The notes: generated by a model from the letters alone, not told the origin. 6,321 nucleotides of DNA from an uncultured Oscillospiraceae bacterium (GCA_934565795.1 CAKTIM010000043.1:1-6321), one strand, 5' to 3'; shown: positions 1 to 6,240, counted from the stretch's first letter. Numbers and translations: made by a program.

Positions 1-28
1 ATTTGTTTATTACTGCCCGAATTACAAC

Positions 29-68
29 AGAACCCCGGCTTTCGCTTGCTGAAAAGCTGGGGTTCTTT
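29..68 (+). terminator. terminator-like hairpin at left edge
   Basis: Positions 29-42 pair with 53-66 to give a 14-bp stem (one G·U at 37/58) around a 10-nt loop. A short T-rich stretch (TTCTTT, 63-68) overlaps the end of the stem. This would suit an intrinsic terminator for a + strand gene lying before the window. The T-run is short, so it may be only a structured repeat. No upstream gene can be recognised in the first 28 bases. Confidence 0.45.
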
Positions 69-78
69 GACAGGCTGT

Positions 79-99
79 ATCATTGCCACCGGCAATGAT
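79..99. repeat. short perfect hairpin, 9-bp arms
   Basis: ATCATTGCC (79-87) and GGCAATGAT (91-99) are perfect inverted repeats around the 3-nt loop ACC. It sits just after the terminator-like hairpin and is followed by an AT-rich stretch. Its function is unknown. It could be a secondary terminator hairpin or a small dispersed palindrome. Confidence 0.5.
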
Positions 100-130
100 T
101 GTAATTAAAAATTCGCTGCGCTCTGCAACA

Positions 131-150
131 CCCCACAGGGAAGCTTGGGG
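131..150 (-). repeat. AAGCTTCCCT-containing hairpin, 5' flank copy
   Basis: CCCC (131-134) can pair with GGGG (147-150). The interior holds AGGGAAGCTT (137-146), whose reverse complement AAGCTTCCCT recurs at 6248-6257, also between C-rich and G-rich bases. Read on the minus strand it lies about 49 nt after repeat unit D. The 3' copy lies about 45 nt after unit C. It is therefore probably the distal end of the same repeat array rather than an independent site. Confidence 0.4.
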
Positions 151-153
151 GAT

Positions 154-176
154 GTATACGTTGGGGTATACGTTGG
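154..176. repeat. tandem direct repeat GTATACGTTGG x2
   Basis: The 11-mer GTATACGTTGG occurs at 154-164 and again at 166-176, a 12-bp period. Each copy contains the palindrome GTATAC. Nothing nearby suggests an operator for a gene. It lies inside the repeat-rich non-coding flank and is most simply a small local duplication. Confidence 0.5.
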
Positions 177-194
177 TCTTTACTGCTTCCTAAA

Positions 195-235
195 CCGTAA
201 TGTTGAGGGTCGGCAGGTTGCCGACCCCTACGGGC
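195..235 (-). repeat. hairpin repeat unit D (GTAGGGG-CGG family)
   Basis: Read on the minus strand this 41-nt block begins GCCCGTAGGGG and aligns without gaps to unit C (6163-6203), with 33 of 41 positions identical. It folds into a perfect 7-bp stem (GGGTCGG with CCGACCC) around a 7-nt loop, CAACCTG. One stem pair that is G-C in unit C is T-A here, a compensatory change. This is a non-coding interspersed repeat. Its function is unknown. Confidence 0.7.
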
Positions 236-251
236 ATAATTTTTCCTGGGG

Positions 252-468
252 CCATTCAACGAGGTGCTATCGAGGCTGTAAGGGAACCTCTGAATAAATC
301 GTCTGCGGCTGTGAGCGGATCTTTTTCGTCCACTCTTCGGTATTGAAAACGGGAAATACAATACAGTATTCCGCCGTTTTCGATACCTCGATTGGCCGAA
401 AAATCTCTCGCTCACAGCTCTTGCCGATTTAATCAGAGCTTCCTAAGACTTCAGGCGGCTGGTATCTG
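252..468 (-). repeat. hairpin repeat unit E, split by the palindromic insertion
   Basis: Two separated pieces look like one repeat unit on the minus strand. The piece at 454-468 reads CAGATACCAGCCGCC and is identical over 15 nt to unit A (6020-6034). The piece at 252-262 reads TCGTTGAATGG and is identical to 6062-6072 at the other end of unit A. Removing the palindrome (283-443) and one TAAG copy joins the pieces into about 56 nt, against 57 nt in unit A, with roughly two thirds identity. Unit E is followed by unit D, as unit A is followed by unit B. Confidence 0.6.
279..447. mobile_element. MITE-like palindromic element with TAAG target duplication
   Basis: Positions 283-443 form a 161-bp imperfect palindrome centred near 363. 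Terminal arms 283-301 and 425-443 match at 17 of 19 positions (GGAACCTCTGAATAAATCG against GGAAGCTCTGATTAAATCG). Inner blocks 308-317/409-418, 322-328/397-403, 339-343/383-387, 345-352/374-381 and 355-359/366-370 are exact inverted matches. TAAG flanks both sides (279-282 and 444-447), which looks like a 4-bp target-site duplication. There is no transposase, so it would be a non-autonomous element moved in trans. The inner terminal bases TGAATAAATC resemble the IS903/IS5-type terminal repeat as I remember it; that family link is inference. Confidence 0.7.
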
Positions 469-493
469 TTCCTGTGGGGGGATGCCGGCCGCT
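454..493. repeat. GC-rich hairpin upstream of the secA promoter
   Basis: GCGGCTGGTATC (455-466) pairs with GATGCCGGCCGC (481-492) in a 12-bp stem with two G·U pairs and a 14-nt loop. A further G·U (454/493) can be added. It contains the 15-nt core shared with repeat unit A. It lacks a following T-run on either strand, so I do not call it a terminator. It ends about 47 bp before the secA -10 element. Confidence 0.5.
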
Positions 494-539
494 GGTGTTA
501 AAAAATTCACAAATCCAGCTATATTTTTTATCCCGGCTG

Positions 540-548
540 TGATATAAT
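540..548 (+). promoter_or_regulatory. extended -10 promoter for secA
   Basis: TGATATAAT matches the extended -10 consensus TGnTATAAT exactly, with a perfect TATAAT at 543-548. The hexamer at the usual -35 spacing (about 520-525) is poor, as is common for extended -10 promoters. Transcription would start near 555, giving a leader of about 45 nt that ends in the secA ribosome binding site. No leader peptide, riboswitch or operator is evident in the leader. Confidence 0.65.
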
Positions 549-599
549 TTCAGAAATATATGTCTCTCGCTACCATAACATACTTCAAAGGAGACCGAA

Positions 600-3365
600 A
601 TGAGCCTGATTACCAAAATTTTCGGAACCCGCTCGCAGCGGGAAATTAAGAAAATCCAGCCTACGGTGGACAAGATCCTGGGGCTGGAGGCGGAGTACAA
701 AGCCCTCTCTGAGGAGGCGCTGAAGGCCAAGACGCAGCAGTTCAAGGATCGGCTGAGTGCGGGCGAAAGTCTGGACGACATTCTGCCGGAGGCCTTTGCG
801 GCCATCCGGGAGGCGGCGGATCGGGTGCTGGGCATGCGGCCCTATCCCGTGCAGCTCATCGGCGGCATTGTGCTGCACCAGGGGCGGATCGCCGAGATGA
901 AAACCGGCGAGGGCAAGACCCTGGTGGCCATTCTGCCCTGCTATCTGAACGCGCTGACCGGCCGGGGCGTACACGTGGTCACGGTGAACGAATATCTGGC
1001 CAAGCGCGACTCCGAATGGATGGGCAAGGTCTACCGCTATATGGGCCTGTCCGTGGGTCTGGTGATCCCCGGCATGACGCCTGCCCAGCGGCGCGTCTCC
1101 TATGCCGCGGACATCACCTACTGCACCAACAACGAGCTGGGCTTCGACTATCTGCGTGACAACATGGCCATCTACAAGCAGGAGCTGGTGCAGCGGGGCC
1201 ACGCCTTTGCCATCGTGGACGAGGTGGACTCCATCCTCATCGACGAGGCCCGCACCCCGCTGATCATCTCCGGCAAGGGGGAGGATTCCTCCAAGCTCTA
1301 TGAGCTGGCCGACCAGTTCGTATCCACCCTGCATAAAAAGGTGTTTGCCAAGACCGAGGACAAGGAGGATCACGACACCTTCGGCTGCGACTACTATGTG
1401 GACGAGAAGTCCCGCACTGTGGGCCTGACCTCCGACGGCGTTGCCAAGGCGGAGCGGTTCTTCGGCGTGGAGAACCTGGCGGATTCCGAAAACGCCACCC
1501 TCTCCCACCACATCAACCAGGCCATGAAGGCCCGGGGCCTGATGAAGCGGGACATTGACTATGTGGTCAAGGACGGGGAGATCATCATCGTGGATGAATT
1601 CACCGGCCGGTTGATGTACGGACGCCGCTACAACGAGGGCCTGCACCAGGCCATCGAGGCCAAGGAGGGCGTCAATGTCGCCGGGGAGAGCAAGACCCTG
1701 GCCACCATCACCTTCCAGAATTTCTTCCGGCTGTACGACAAGCTCTCCGGCATGACCGGCACGGCTCTGACCGAGCAGGAGGAATTCGAGGCCATCTACA
1801 AGCTGGACGTGGTGGAGATCCCCACCAACCGGCCCGTGATTCGCATCGACCACCCGGACGTGGTGTATAAGACCGAGGCGGGCAAGTTCCGGGCCATCAT
1901 CGGCCAGGTGAAGGCCTGCCACGAAAAGGGCCAGCCCGTGCTGGTGGGCACCATTTCCATTGAAAAGAGCGAGATTCTCAGTAAGCTTCTGAAGCGCGAG
2001 GGCATCCCCCACAACGTGCTCAACGCCAAGTATCACGAGCTGGAGGCCCAGATCGTGGCTCAGGCGGGCAAGCTGGGGGCCGTCACCATCGCCACCAACA
2101 TGGCAGGCCGCGGCACCGATATCATGCTGGGCGGCAACGCCGACTATATGGCCAAGGACGCGCTGCGCAAGCAGGGCGTGGAGGATGAGCTGCTGGCGGA
2201 GGCGGATTCCTACGCCGAGACGGACAACCAGGAAATCCTGGATGTGCGGGAGCGGTACGCCGACCTGCTGAAGCAATACAAGGCCGAGATCGCCGACGAG
2301 GCGGAGCAGGTGCGCCAGGCGGGCGGCCTGTTCATCATCGGCACCGAGCGGCATGAGTCCCGCCGGATCGACAATCAGCTGCGCGGCCGCTCCGGCCGCC
2401 AGGGCGACCCCGGCGAGAGCCGGTTCTACCTGAGCATGCAGGACGATCTGATGCGTCTGTTCGCGGCGAACCGGGTGATGTCCATGATGGACACCCTGGG
2501 CCTGGACGAGGACACCCCCATCGACGCCAAGATTCTCTCCGGCGCGGTGGAGAACGCCCAGAAGACCGTGGAGAGCCGCAACTTCCAGACCCGTAAGCAC
2601 GTGCTGGAATACGACGACGTGATGAACGTCCAGCGTGAGGTGATCTACGCCCAGCGGCAGAAGGTGCTCGACGGCGACGACCTGCACGAGAGCATCCGCA
2701 GCATGCTGCAAAACGTGGTGGGCACCACCGTCACCACCGCCCTGGCCAGCGCCGGCGGCGTGGTCACCGAGGACAGCCTGGGTGTGCTTTCCAGCCTGTT
2801 CGAGGGCATCTACTGTGCCAAGGGCACCCTGGAGGGCCGCAAGAGCGAGCTGCTGGGCATGGACAGCGCCGCCGCTACCCAGGTTCTGGAGCAGATCGCG
2901 GAAAGCACCTATCAGGCCAAGGAGAACGCCTACGGCGACAAGCTCATGCGGGAGCTGGAGCGGGTGGTCATGCTCCGGGTGGTGGATGAATACTGGATGG
3001 ATAACATCGACGCCATGGACGACCTGAAGCAGGGCATCGGCCTGCGGGCCTACGGCCAGCACGATCCGGTGATTGCCTATAAGGAAGAGGGCTACCAGAT
3101 GTTCCAGGCCATGATCCAGGCCATCCGGGAGGAAACCGTGCGCCGCCTGTTCCTGGTGCAGGTGCGCCCCCAGCAGGAGATCAAGCGGGAGAAGGTAGCC
3201 AAGGAAACCGGCACCGCCGCCGCTACCCAGTCCGCCGTCAAGAAAGCCCCCGTCCGCACCGCCGCCAAAAAAGTCGGCCCCAACGACCCCTGCCCCTGCG
3301 GCAGCGGCAAAAAGTACAAGAAGTGCTGCATGCAAAAGGATAAGCTCGAGGGGATGGAGCGCTAA
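600..3365 (+). CDS. secA: SecA, preprotein translocase ATPase
   Basis: SecA is the cytosolic, membrane-associated ATPase that pushes unfolded preproteins through the SecYEG channel. The 921-aa protein shows the full family layout. The N-terminal motor region carries Walker A GEGKT (103-107), Walker B VDEVD (206-210) and the following [12 protein letters not shown] (214-225). The preprotein cross-linking region runs from about 230 to 370. The second motor domain includes MTGTA (385-389), MAGRGTDI (501-508) and [13 protein letters not shown] (594-606). The helical scaffold/wing region follows, then an Ala/Lys-rich linker (about 868-890) and a C-terminal zinc-binding motif, [13 protein letters not shown] (898-910). 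The start is fixed by AAAGGAG (587-593) and a typical SecA N-terminus. Residues about 511-575 form an acidic insertion relative to short SecAs such as those of E. coli and Bacillus; similar insertions are known in Clostridia and cyanobacteria. Neither hpf nor prfB, common secA neighbours in other Firmicutes, is present. The gene is intact. Confidence 0.98.
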   Translation: MSLITKIFGTRSQREIKKIQPTVDKILGLEAEYKALSEEALKAKTQQFKDRLSAGESLDDILPEAFAAIREAADRVLGMRPYPVQLIGGIVLHQGRIAEMKTGEGKTLVAILPCYLNALTGRGVHVVTVNEYLAKRDSEWMGKVYRYMGLSVGLVIPGMTPAQRRVSYAADITYCTNNELGFDYLRDNMAIYKQELVQRGHAFAIVDEVDSILIDEARTPLIISGKGEDSSKLYELADQFVSTLHKKVFAKTEDKEDHDTFGCDYYVDEKSRTVGLTSDGVAKAERFFGVENLADSENATLSHHINQAMKARGLMKRDIDYVVKDGEIIIVDEFTGRLMYGRRYNEGLHQAIEAKEGVNVAGESKTLATITFQNFFRLYDKLSGMTGTALTEQEEFEAIYKLDVVEIPTNRPVIRIDHPDVVYKTEAGKFRAIIGQVKACHEKGQPVLVGTISIEKSEILSKLLKREGIPHNVLNAKYHELEAQIVAQAGKLGAVTIATNMAGRGTDIMLGGNADYMAKDALRKQGVEDELLAEADSYAETDNQEILDVRERYADLLKQYKAEIADEAEQVRQAGGLFIIGTERHESRRIDNQLRGRSGRQGDPGESRFYLSMQDDLMRLFAANRVMSMMDTLGLDEDTPIDAKILSGAVENAQKTVESRNFQTRKHVLEYDDVMNVQREVIYAQRQKVLDGDDLHESIRSMLQNVVGTTVTTALASAGGVVTEDSLGVLSSLFEGIYCAKGTLEGRKSELLGMDSAAATQVLEQIAESTYQAKENAYGDKLMRELERVVMLRVVDEYWMDNIDAMDDLKQGIGLRAYGQHDPVIAYKEEGYQMFQAMIQAIREETVRRLFLVQVRPQQEIKREKVAKETGTAAATQSAVKKAPVRTAAKKVGPNDPCPCGSGKKYKKCCMQKDKLEGMER

Positions 3366-3367
3366 AA

Positions 3368-3417
3368 GGCTCCCCTGAAAGGGGAGCTGGCAGGCCGTAG
3401 GCCTGACTGAGGGGTTT
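3368..3417 (+). repeat. two-hairpin repeat, left copy (after secA)
   Basis: This starts 3 nt after the secA stop. Hairpin 1 is GCTCCCCT (3369-3376) with AGGGGAGC (3380-3387) and loop GAA. Hairpin 2 is CAGGCC (3391-3396) with GGCCTG (3400-3405) and loop GTA. The tail is ACTGAGGGGTTT. I recognise this style (CTCCCCT-loop-AGGGGAG, then a GC hairpin, then GAGGGGT) as a common dispersed intergenic repeat in gut Clostridia; that is from memory. Hairpin 1 could slow transcription after secA, but no U-tract follows, so it is not a canonical terminator. Confidence 0.65.
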
Positions 3418-3444
3418 CGCAGTAAGCACCCACGCTCTTATAAA
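3416..3444 (+). promoter_or_regulatory. weak candidate promoter for pgeF
   Basis: TTCGCA (3416-3421) and TATAAA (3439-3444) are separated by 17 bp and resemble sigma-A -35 and -10 elements (4 of 6 and 5 of 6 matches). It lies inside the inverted repeat region about 175 bp before pgeF, so the transcript would start with a long foldback structure. AT-rich sequence can give such matches by chance. Confidence 0.2.
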
Positions 3445-3508
3445 ATTCTGGGCGAATCCGTAGAATGTTCGTTTTGAATTGTACGAATTCGCCTCGGATT
3501 TCCCAAAT
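3438..3508. repeat. central imperfect palindrome in the secA-pgeF gap
   Basis: The core arms GGCGAAT (3451-3457) and ATTCGCC (3487-3493) are exact inverses. They extend inward with CGTA (3459-3462) against TACG (3482-3485) and AAT (3464-3466) against ATT (3478-3480). Outward, AAATTC near 3443-3448 weakly mirrors the AT-rich stretch near 3497-3502. The centre at about 3472 nearly coincides with the centre of the two flanking hairpin repeats (3470), so the whole gap could fold as one long structure. Confidence 0.5.
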
Positions 3509-3528
3509 GGTATTCTGCGTACCGCGGC

Positions 3529-3573
3529 TGACCCCTCCGGCGCTGTGCGCCGCCTCCCCTTTCAGGGGAGGTT
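3529..3573 (-). repeat. two-hairpin repeat, right copy (inverted)
   Basis: Read on the minus strand this matches the left copy (3368-3417). CCTCCCCT (complement of 3564-3571) and AGGGGAGG (complement of 3553-3560) have the same GAA loop. A second hairpin, CGGCGC/GCGCCG (3538-3543 and 3547-3552), follows, then GAGGGGT. The second stem has different bases from the left copy yet is fully paired, so its structure rather than its sequence is conserved. It ends about 46 bp before the pgeF start. Confidence 0.65.
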
Positions 3574-3619
3574 GGATATGCGCACCTGAGCGCCGCATTT
3601 CTTACATGGAGAAAAAGCT

Positions 3620-4420
3620 ATGATCAAAACAAACCGTTCCGGGCAGCTGGAATACTTGACGGCGGAGCATATTTCCGCGCCCCATTGCTTTACCACCCGG
3701 TTAGGTGGGGTGAGCGAGGGGTATCTGGAGTCGCTGAATATCGGCACCAGCCGGGGGGACGCCCCGGAGAATGTGCTGGAGAATTATCGCCGCCTGGGGG
3801 CTGCCATCGGCTTTGACGTGCACAACCTGGTGCTGTCCCGGCAGACCCATTCGGACATTGTCTATACCGCCACGGCCCGCGATCGGGGGGCGGGGCTGTT
3901 CGCTCCCCACCTGGAGGAATGCGACGCCATTGTCACCTGCACGCCGGGGCTGGCGCTGGTGGTGTTTGCCGCCGACTGCACCCCCATTCTCTTCTGGGAC
4001 AGCCAGACCCACGCGGTGGGTGCGGCCCATGCCGGGTGGCGGGGCACCGTCAGCGCCATTGGGGCGCGGGTGGTGGAGACCATGGCGCGTCAGTTCGGCA
4101 CCCGGCCTCAGGATATCCATGCCGCCGTCGGGCCGAACATCGGCCAGTGCCATTTTGAAACCAACGAGGATGTGCCCCAGGCGCTGCGCGCCGCCTTCGG
4201 CCCGGAAATCGAGCAGTGGATCGAGCCGCGGGGCGAAAAATTCCATGTGGATTTAAAGCAGATCAACCGCTGGATCCTGAACCGCGCCGGGGTGGCGCAG
4301 GTGGAGGTCAGCGACGACTGCACCGTTTGCAGCAGCCACCGCTTCTGGTCGCATCGGGTCACCGGCGGGCGGCGCGGCTCCCAGGGGGCCATCATCGTCT
4401 GCCAGGAGGAATCAATATGA
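3620..4420 (+). CDS. pgeF: PgeF/YfiH-family peptidoglycan editing factor (multicopper-oxidase-like fold)
   Basis: This is a 266-aa cytoplasmic protein of the YfiH/YlmD (DUF152, Cu-oxidase_4) family. E. coli PgeF prevents incorporation of the wrong amino acid (serine for alanine) into peptidoglycan precursors. Homologues have also been reported as purine nucleoside-processing enzymes and earlier as 'laccases', so the true substrate here is open. Visible family motifs are RLGGVSEG (27-34), SLNIG (38-42), QTHSDIV (75-81), AADC (117-120), AHAGWRG (136-142) and GPNIG (171-175). The expected metal/catalytic triad is His77, Cys120 and His137. The 17-residue Cys-His spacing equals that in characterised members. 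There is no signal peptide, consistent with a cytoplasmic role. GGAG (3608-3611) lies 8 nt before the ATG. The gene's last four bases overlap the next start codon, implying translational coupling. Length and motifs are normal and the gene looks intact. Confidence 0.93.
   Translation: MIKTNRSGQLEYLTAEHISAPHCFTTRLGGVSEGYLESLNIGTSRGDAPENVLENYRRLGAAIGFDVHNLVLSRQTHSDIVYTATARDRGAGLFAPHLEECDAIVTCTPGLALVVFAADCTPILFWDSQTHAVGAAHAGWRGTVSAIGARVVETMARQFGTRPQDIHAAVGPNIGQCHFETNEDVPQALRAAFGPEIEQWIEPRGEKFHVDLKQINRWILNRAGVAQVEVSDDCTVCSSHRFWSHRVTGGRRGSQGAIIVCQEESI
4404..4409 (+). promoter_or_regulatory. ribosome binding site that fixes the lipoprotein start
   Basis: A perfect AGGAGG lies inside the 3' end of pgeF, 7 nt before ATG at 4417. 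It selects this start over upstream in-frame starts inside pgeF. The resulting N-terminus is a clean lipoprotein signal peptide, which supports the choice. Confidence 0.85.
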
Positions 4421-6015
4421 AACGAATCATAGCCCTGCTGCTGGTGCTGGCGTCGCTGGGCACCCTGCTTTCCGCCTGCGGCGAGGATCCCGACGTATAC
4501 GTCCCCAAGGGGGGCGCCATGCTGGAGGAGGGCGAGGAGCCGGAGGATCTTTCCCTACAGGACGAGGAGCTGCAGTCCCTGAGCCTGACCTATTTCCCCG
4601 ACCGCTCCATGAATCCCCTGATCGGCAACAACATCACCAACCGGGTGCTGTTCAGCCTGATCTATCAGGGGCTGTTCAGCGTGGATCGGAACAATGTGCC
4701 CACACCCATTCTGTGCTCCTATTTCCAGACCACCGCCGACAACCGCAACTACACCATCTACCTGGAGGAGGGTGCCACCTTCTCCGACGGCACCCCCGTG
4801 ACCACCGCCGACGTGCTGGCTACCTATGACGCCGCCAAAAACAGCGACTACTACGGCGGTCGCTTCACCTATATCGACAGTGTGGTGCAGGGCGAGAACA
4901 ACTCTGTGGTGTTCCACCTGACCACCGCCTACGAAAATCTGCCCCTGCTGCTGGATATCCCCATTGTCAAGGTGGGCCACACCGACGATGATTTCCCCAT
5001 CGGCACCGGGCCTTACGTATTCCAGAAGAACGTGGCCGGGGCGCACCTGGCCAAGGTAACAAACTGGTGGTGCGCCGACAAGACCAAGCTGCCCACCAAC
5101 GCCGAGACCATCACCCTGAGCGAGGCCACCTCCCAGGCCCAGGTGCGGGATGAATTTGAGTTCTCCACCCTGGATCTGGCCATCTCCAACCCCATGTCCG
5201 ACTCCTATGCGGAATACCGCTGCGACTTCGAGCTGTGGGAGGTGGAAAGCGGCCTGTTCCTGTATATCGGCTTTAACGTGCTGTGGAGCGAATATTTTAA
5301 GGACGGCCGCAACGCGGATCTGCGCAAGGCGCTGACCTATGCCATCGACCGGCAGAGCATCGTCGACAGCTATTACCGTGGCCGGGCCTATCCCAGCACT
5401 CTGCCCACCTCTCCCGGCTCCCCCTATTACAGTGAGAGCCTGGCCGCCCGGTATGAATTCGATCCGCTGCGCTTTGTCAGCGCCATTCAGAATATGTACG
5501 TTCCGAAAAACGACAAGGGCGAGACCAAGAAGATGCTCCTGCTGGTCAACTGCGACGACTCCGCCCGGCTGCGCACCGCCCGCTACATTGCCAAGCAGCT
5601 GACGGATCTGGGCCTGGAAACAGGCACCCTGGAATACGGCGGCAGCACCGGCACCACCTATGAGCAGGTGCTGCGGGCAGGCAGCTACGACCTCTACCTG
5701 GGGCAGACCAAGCTCTCGGCCACCTATGATCTTTCCCAGTTCTTCAAGGGCTATGGGAACCTGGGCTGGGGCGGCATCGCGGACAATACCCTGCTGAGCA
5801 TGTGCAAGGAGGCCCTGGCCAACTCCGGCAACTACTACAACCTGAATAAGCTGGTGGCCGACGACGCCAAGATCGTCCCCGTCCTCTTCGGCTATTACGA
5901 GGTCTACGCCGAGCGCGGTCAGCTTCTGGATCTCGCCCCCTCCCGTGATAACGTGTTCTTCTATTCCCTGGGCAAAACCCTGGAAAGCAGCCGCCTCGCC
6001 ACCGAATACGGCTAA
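4417..6015 (+). CDS. extracellular solute-binding lipoprotein, family 5 (peptide/nickel ABC type)
   Basis: This 532-aa protein is probably the ligand-binding part of an ABC importer, anchored outside the membrane. The start is set by the AGGAGG site and the ATGA overlap with pgeF. Residues 1-20 form a signal peptide (MKR, hydrophobic core 4-18) ending in the lipobox LSAC, so Cys21 would be lipidated. An acidic, probably flexible linker follows (about 22-52). SBP_bac_5 hallmarks are FSDGTPVTTADV (122-133), GTGPYVF (196-202) and DLRKALTYAIDRQSIV (301-316). A C-terminal lobe region around 370-500 follows, with a segment near 478-490 like the family's end motif. Members usually bind oligopeptides, dipeptides or nickel, and the ligand cannot be read here. 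No permease or ATPase gene is in view, so it is either an orphan receptor or its partners lie elsewhere. Coupling to pgeF makes a cell-wall peptide ligand a reasonable guess. The stop codon lies at the edge of a hairpin repeat. The gene is intact. Confidence 0.9.
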   Translation: MKRIIALLLVLASLGTLLSACGEDPDVYVPKGGAMLEEGEEPEDLSLQDEELQSLSLTYFPDRSMNPLIGNNITNRVLFSLIYQGLFSVDRNNVPTPILCSYFQTTADNRNYTIYLEEGATFSDGTPVTTADVLATYDAAKNSDYYGGRFTYIDSVVQGENNSVVFHLTTAYENLPLLLDIPIVKVGHTDDDFPIGTGPYVFQKNVAGAHLAKVTNWWCADKTKLPTNAETITLSEATSQAQVRDEFEFSTLDLAISNPMSDSYAEYRCDFELWEVESGLFLYIGFNVLWSEYFKDGRNADLRKALTYAIDRQSIVDSYYRGRAYPSTLPTSPGSPYYSESLAARYEFDPLRFVSAIQNMYVPKNDKGETKKMLLLVNCDDSARLRTARYIAKQLTDLGLETGTLEYGGSTGTTYEQVLRAGSYDLYLGQTKLSATYDLSQFFKGYGNLGWGGIADNTLLSMCKEALANSGNYYNLNKLVADDAKIVPVLFGYYEVYAERGQLLDLAPSRDNVFFYSLGKTLESSRLATEYG

Positions 6016-6080
6016 GGGGCAGATACCAGCCGCCCCGCAATGTTGCCATTTCAATAGCAGTTCGTTGAATGGTAAATGCC
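6013..6080 (+). repeat. hairpin repeat unit A, overlapping the lipoprotein stop codon
   Basis: The unit begins with the stop codon itself (TAA then GGGGC), in place of TAGGGGC in units B and C. GGGGCAG (6016-6022) and CCGCCCC (6030-6036) form the stem, with one A-C mismatch, around the loop ATACCAG. The tail ends TCGTTGAATGG (6062-6072). It shares a 15-nt core (6020-6034) exactly with unit E at 454-468 on the opposite strand. Confidence 0.65.
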
Positions 6081-6081
6081 A

Positions 6082-6161
6082 GTCCGTAGGGGCGGATACC
6101 AGCCGCCCGCAACGTCGCGGAATTGAGCTGTCAGTTGAATAAGCATTACCAAAAGCTTCTG
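6082..6161 (+). repeat. hairpin repeat unit B
   Basis: GTCCGTAGGGGCGG opens the unit. The stem GGGCGG/CCGCCC encloses the loop ATACCAG (same loop as unit A), followed by GCAACGTCGCGG. Relative to unit C one base is missing from each stem arm, at paired positions, so pairing is kept. A tail with GTTGAAT (6134-6140) leads to unit C after an 81-bp period. Confidence 0.7.
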
Positions 6162-6162
6162 A

Positions 6163-6240
6163 GTCCGTAGGGGGCGGCAATCTGTCGCCCCGCAACGTAA
6201 CGGAACAGAGCGGTGCATTGAATGGGAACAGGTGACGGCC
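6163..6240 (+). repeat. hairpin repeat unit C
   Basis: GTCCGTAG (6163-6170) is identical to the start of unit B. GGGGCGG pairs with TCGCCCC (one G·U) around the loop CAATCTG, followed by GCAACGTAACGG (6192-6203) and a tail with ATTGAATGGG. It is the closest relative of unit D (195-235, minus strand). No T-run follows the hairpin, so these units do not form a canonical terminator for the upstream gene. Confidence 0.7.

Noticed and set aside
80..415. Minus-strand open frame of 111 aa in the left flank.
   Set aside because: It runs through repeat unit D and most of the palindromic element. Its Arg-rich translation is that of repeat DNA, with no ribosome binding site or domain.
560..649. Possible leader peptide (29 codons) starting in the secA leader and overlapping secA.
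   Set aside because: Its ATG would lie only about 5 nt from the predicted transcript start, without a ribosome binding site, and the peptide has no arrest-like or secretion-like features.
443..835. Minus-strand open frame of 130 aa.
   Set aside because: It is partly antisense to the secA 5' end and partly within the secA promoter and repeat region. It has no family features.
585..3335. A 916-aa open frame on the minus strand opposite secA.
   Set aside because: It is in the exactly complementary phase to secA, has low-complexity Gly/Val/His/Leu-rich composition and no recognisable domain. It follows from the absence of TTA, CTA and TCA codons in secA.
3366..3420. Intrinsic terminator for secA.
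   Set aside because: Stable hairpins are present but no T-run follows either stem, and the block matches an inverted copy 160 bp away. It is better described as a dispersed repeat.
4216..4416. An upstream in-frame extension of the lipoprotein (67 extra residues).
   Set aside because: It lies inside pgeF in another frame and would bury the signal peptide. The start at 4417 has a perfect ribosome binding site and a lipobox at the right distance.
4555..6195. A 546-aa open frame on the minus strand opposite the lipoprotein gene.
   Set aside because: It is the complementary-phase shadow of a strongly biased gene, begins within the repeat array and has no recognisable motif.
6013..6240. Three regularly spaced repeats considered as a CRISPR array.
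   Set aside because: Units are degenerate and about 73-81 bp apart, the similarity extends into the 'spacers', and no cas genes are present.
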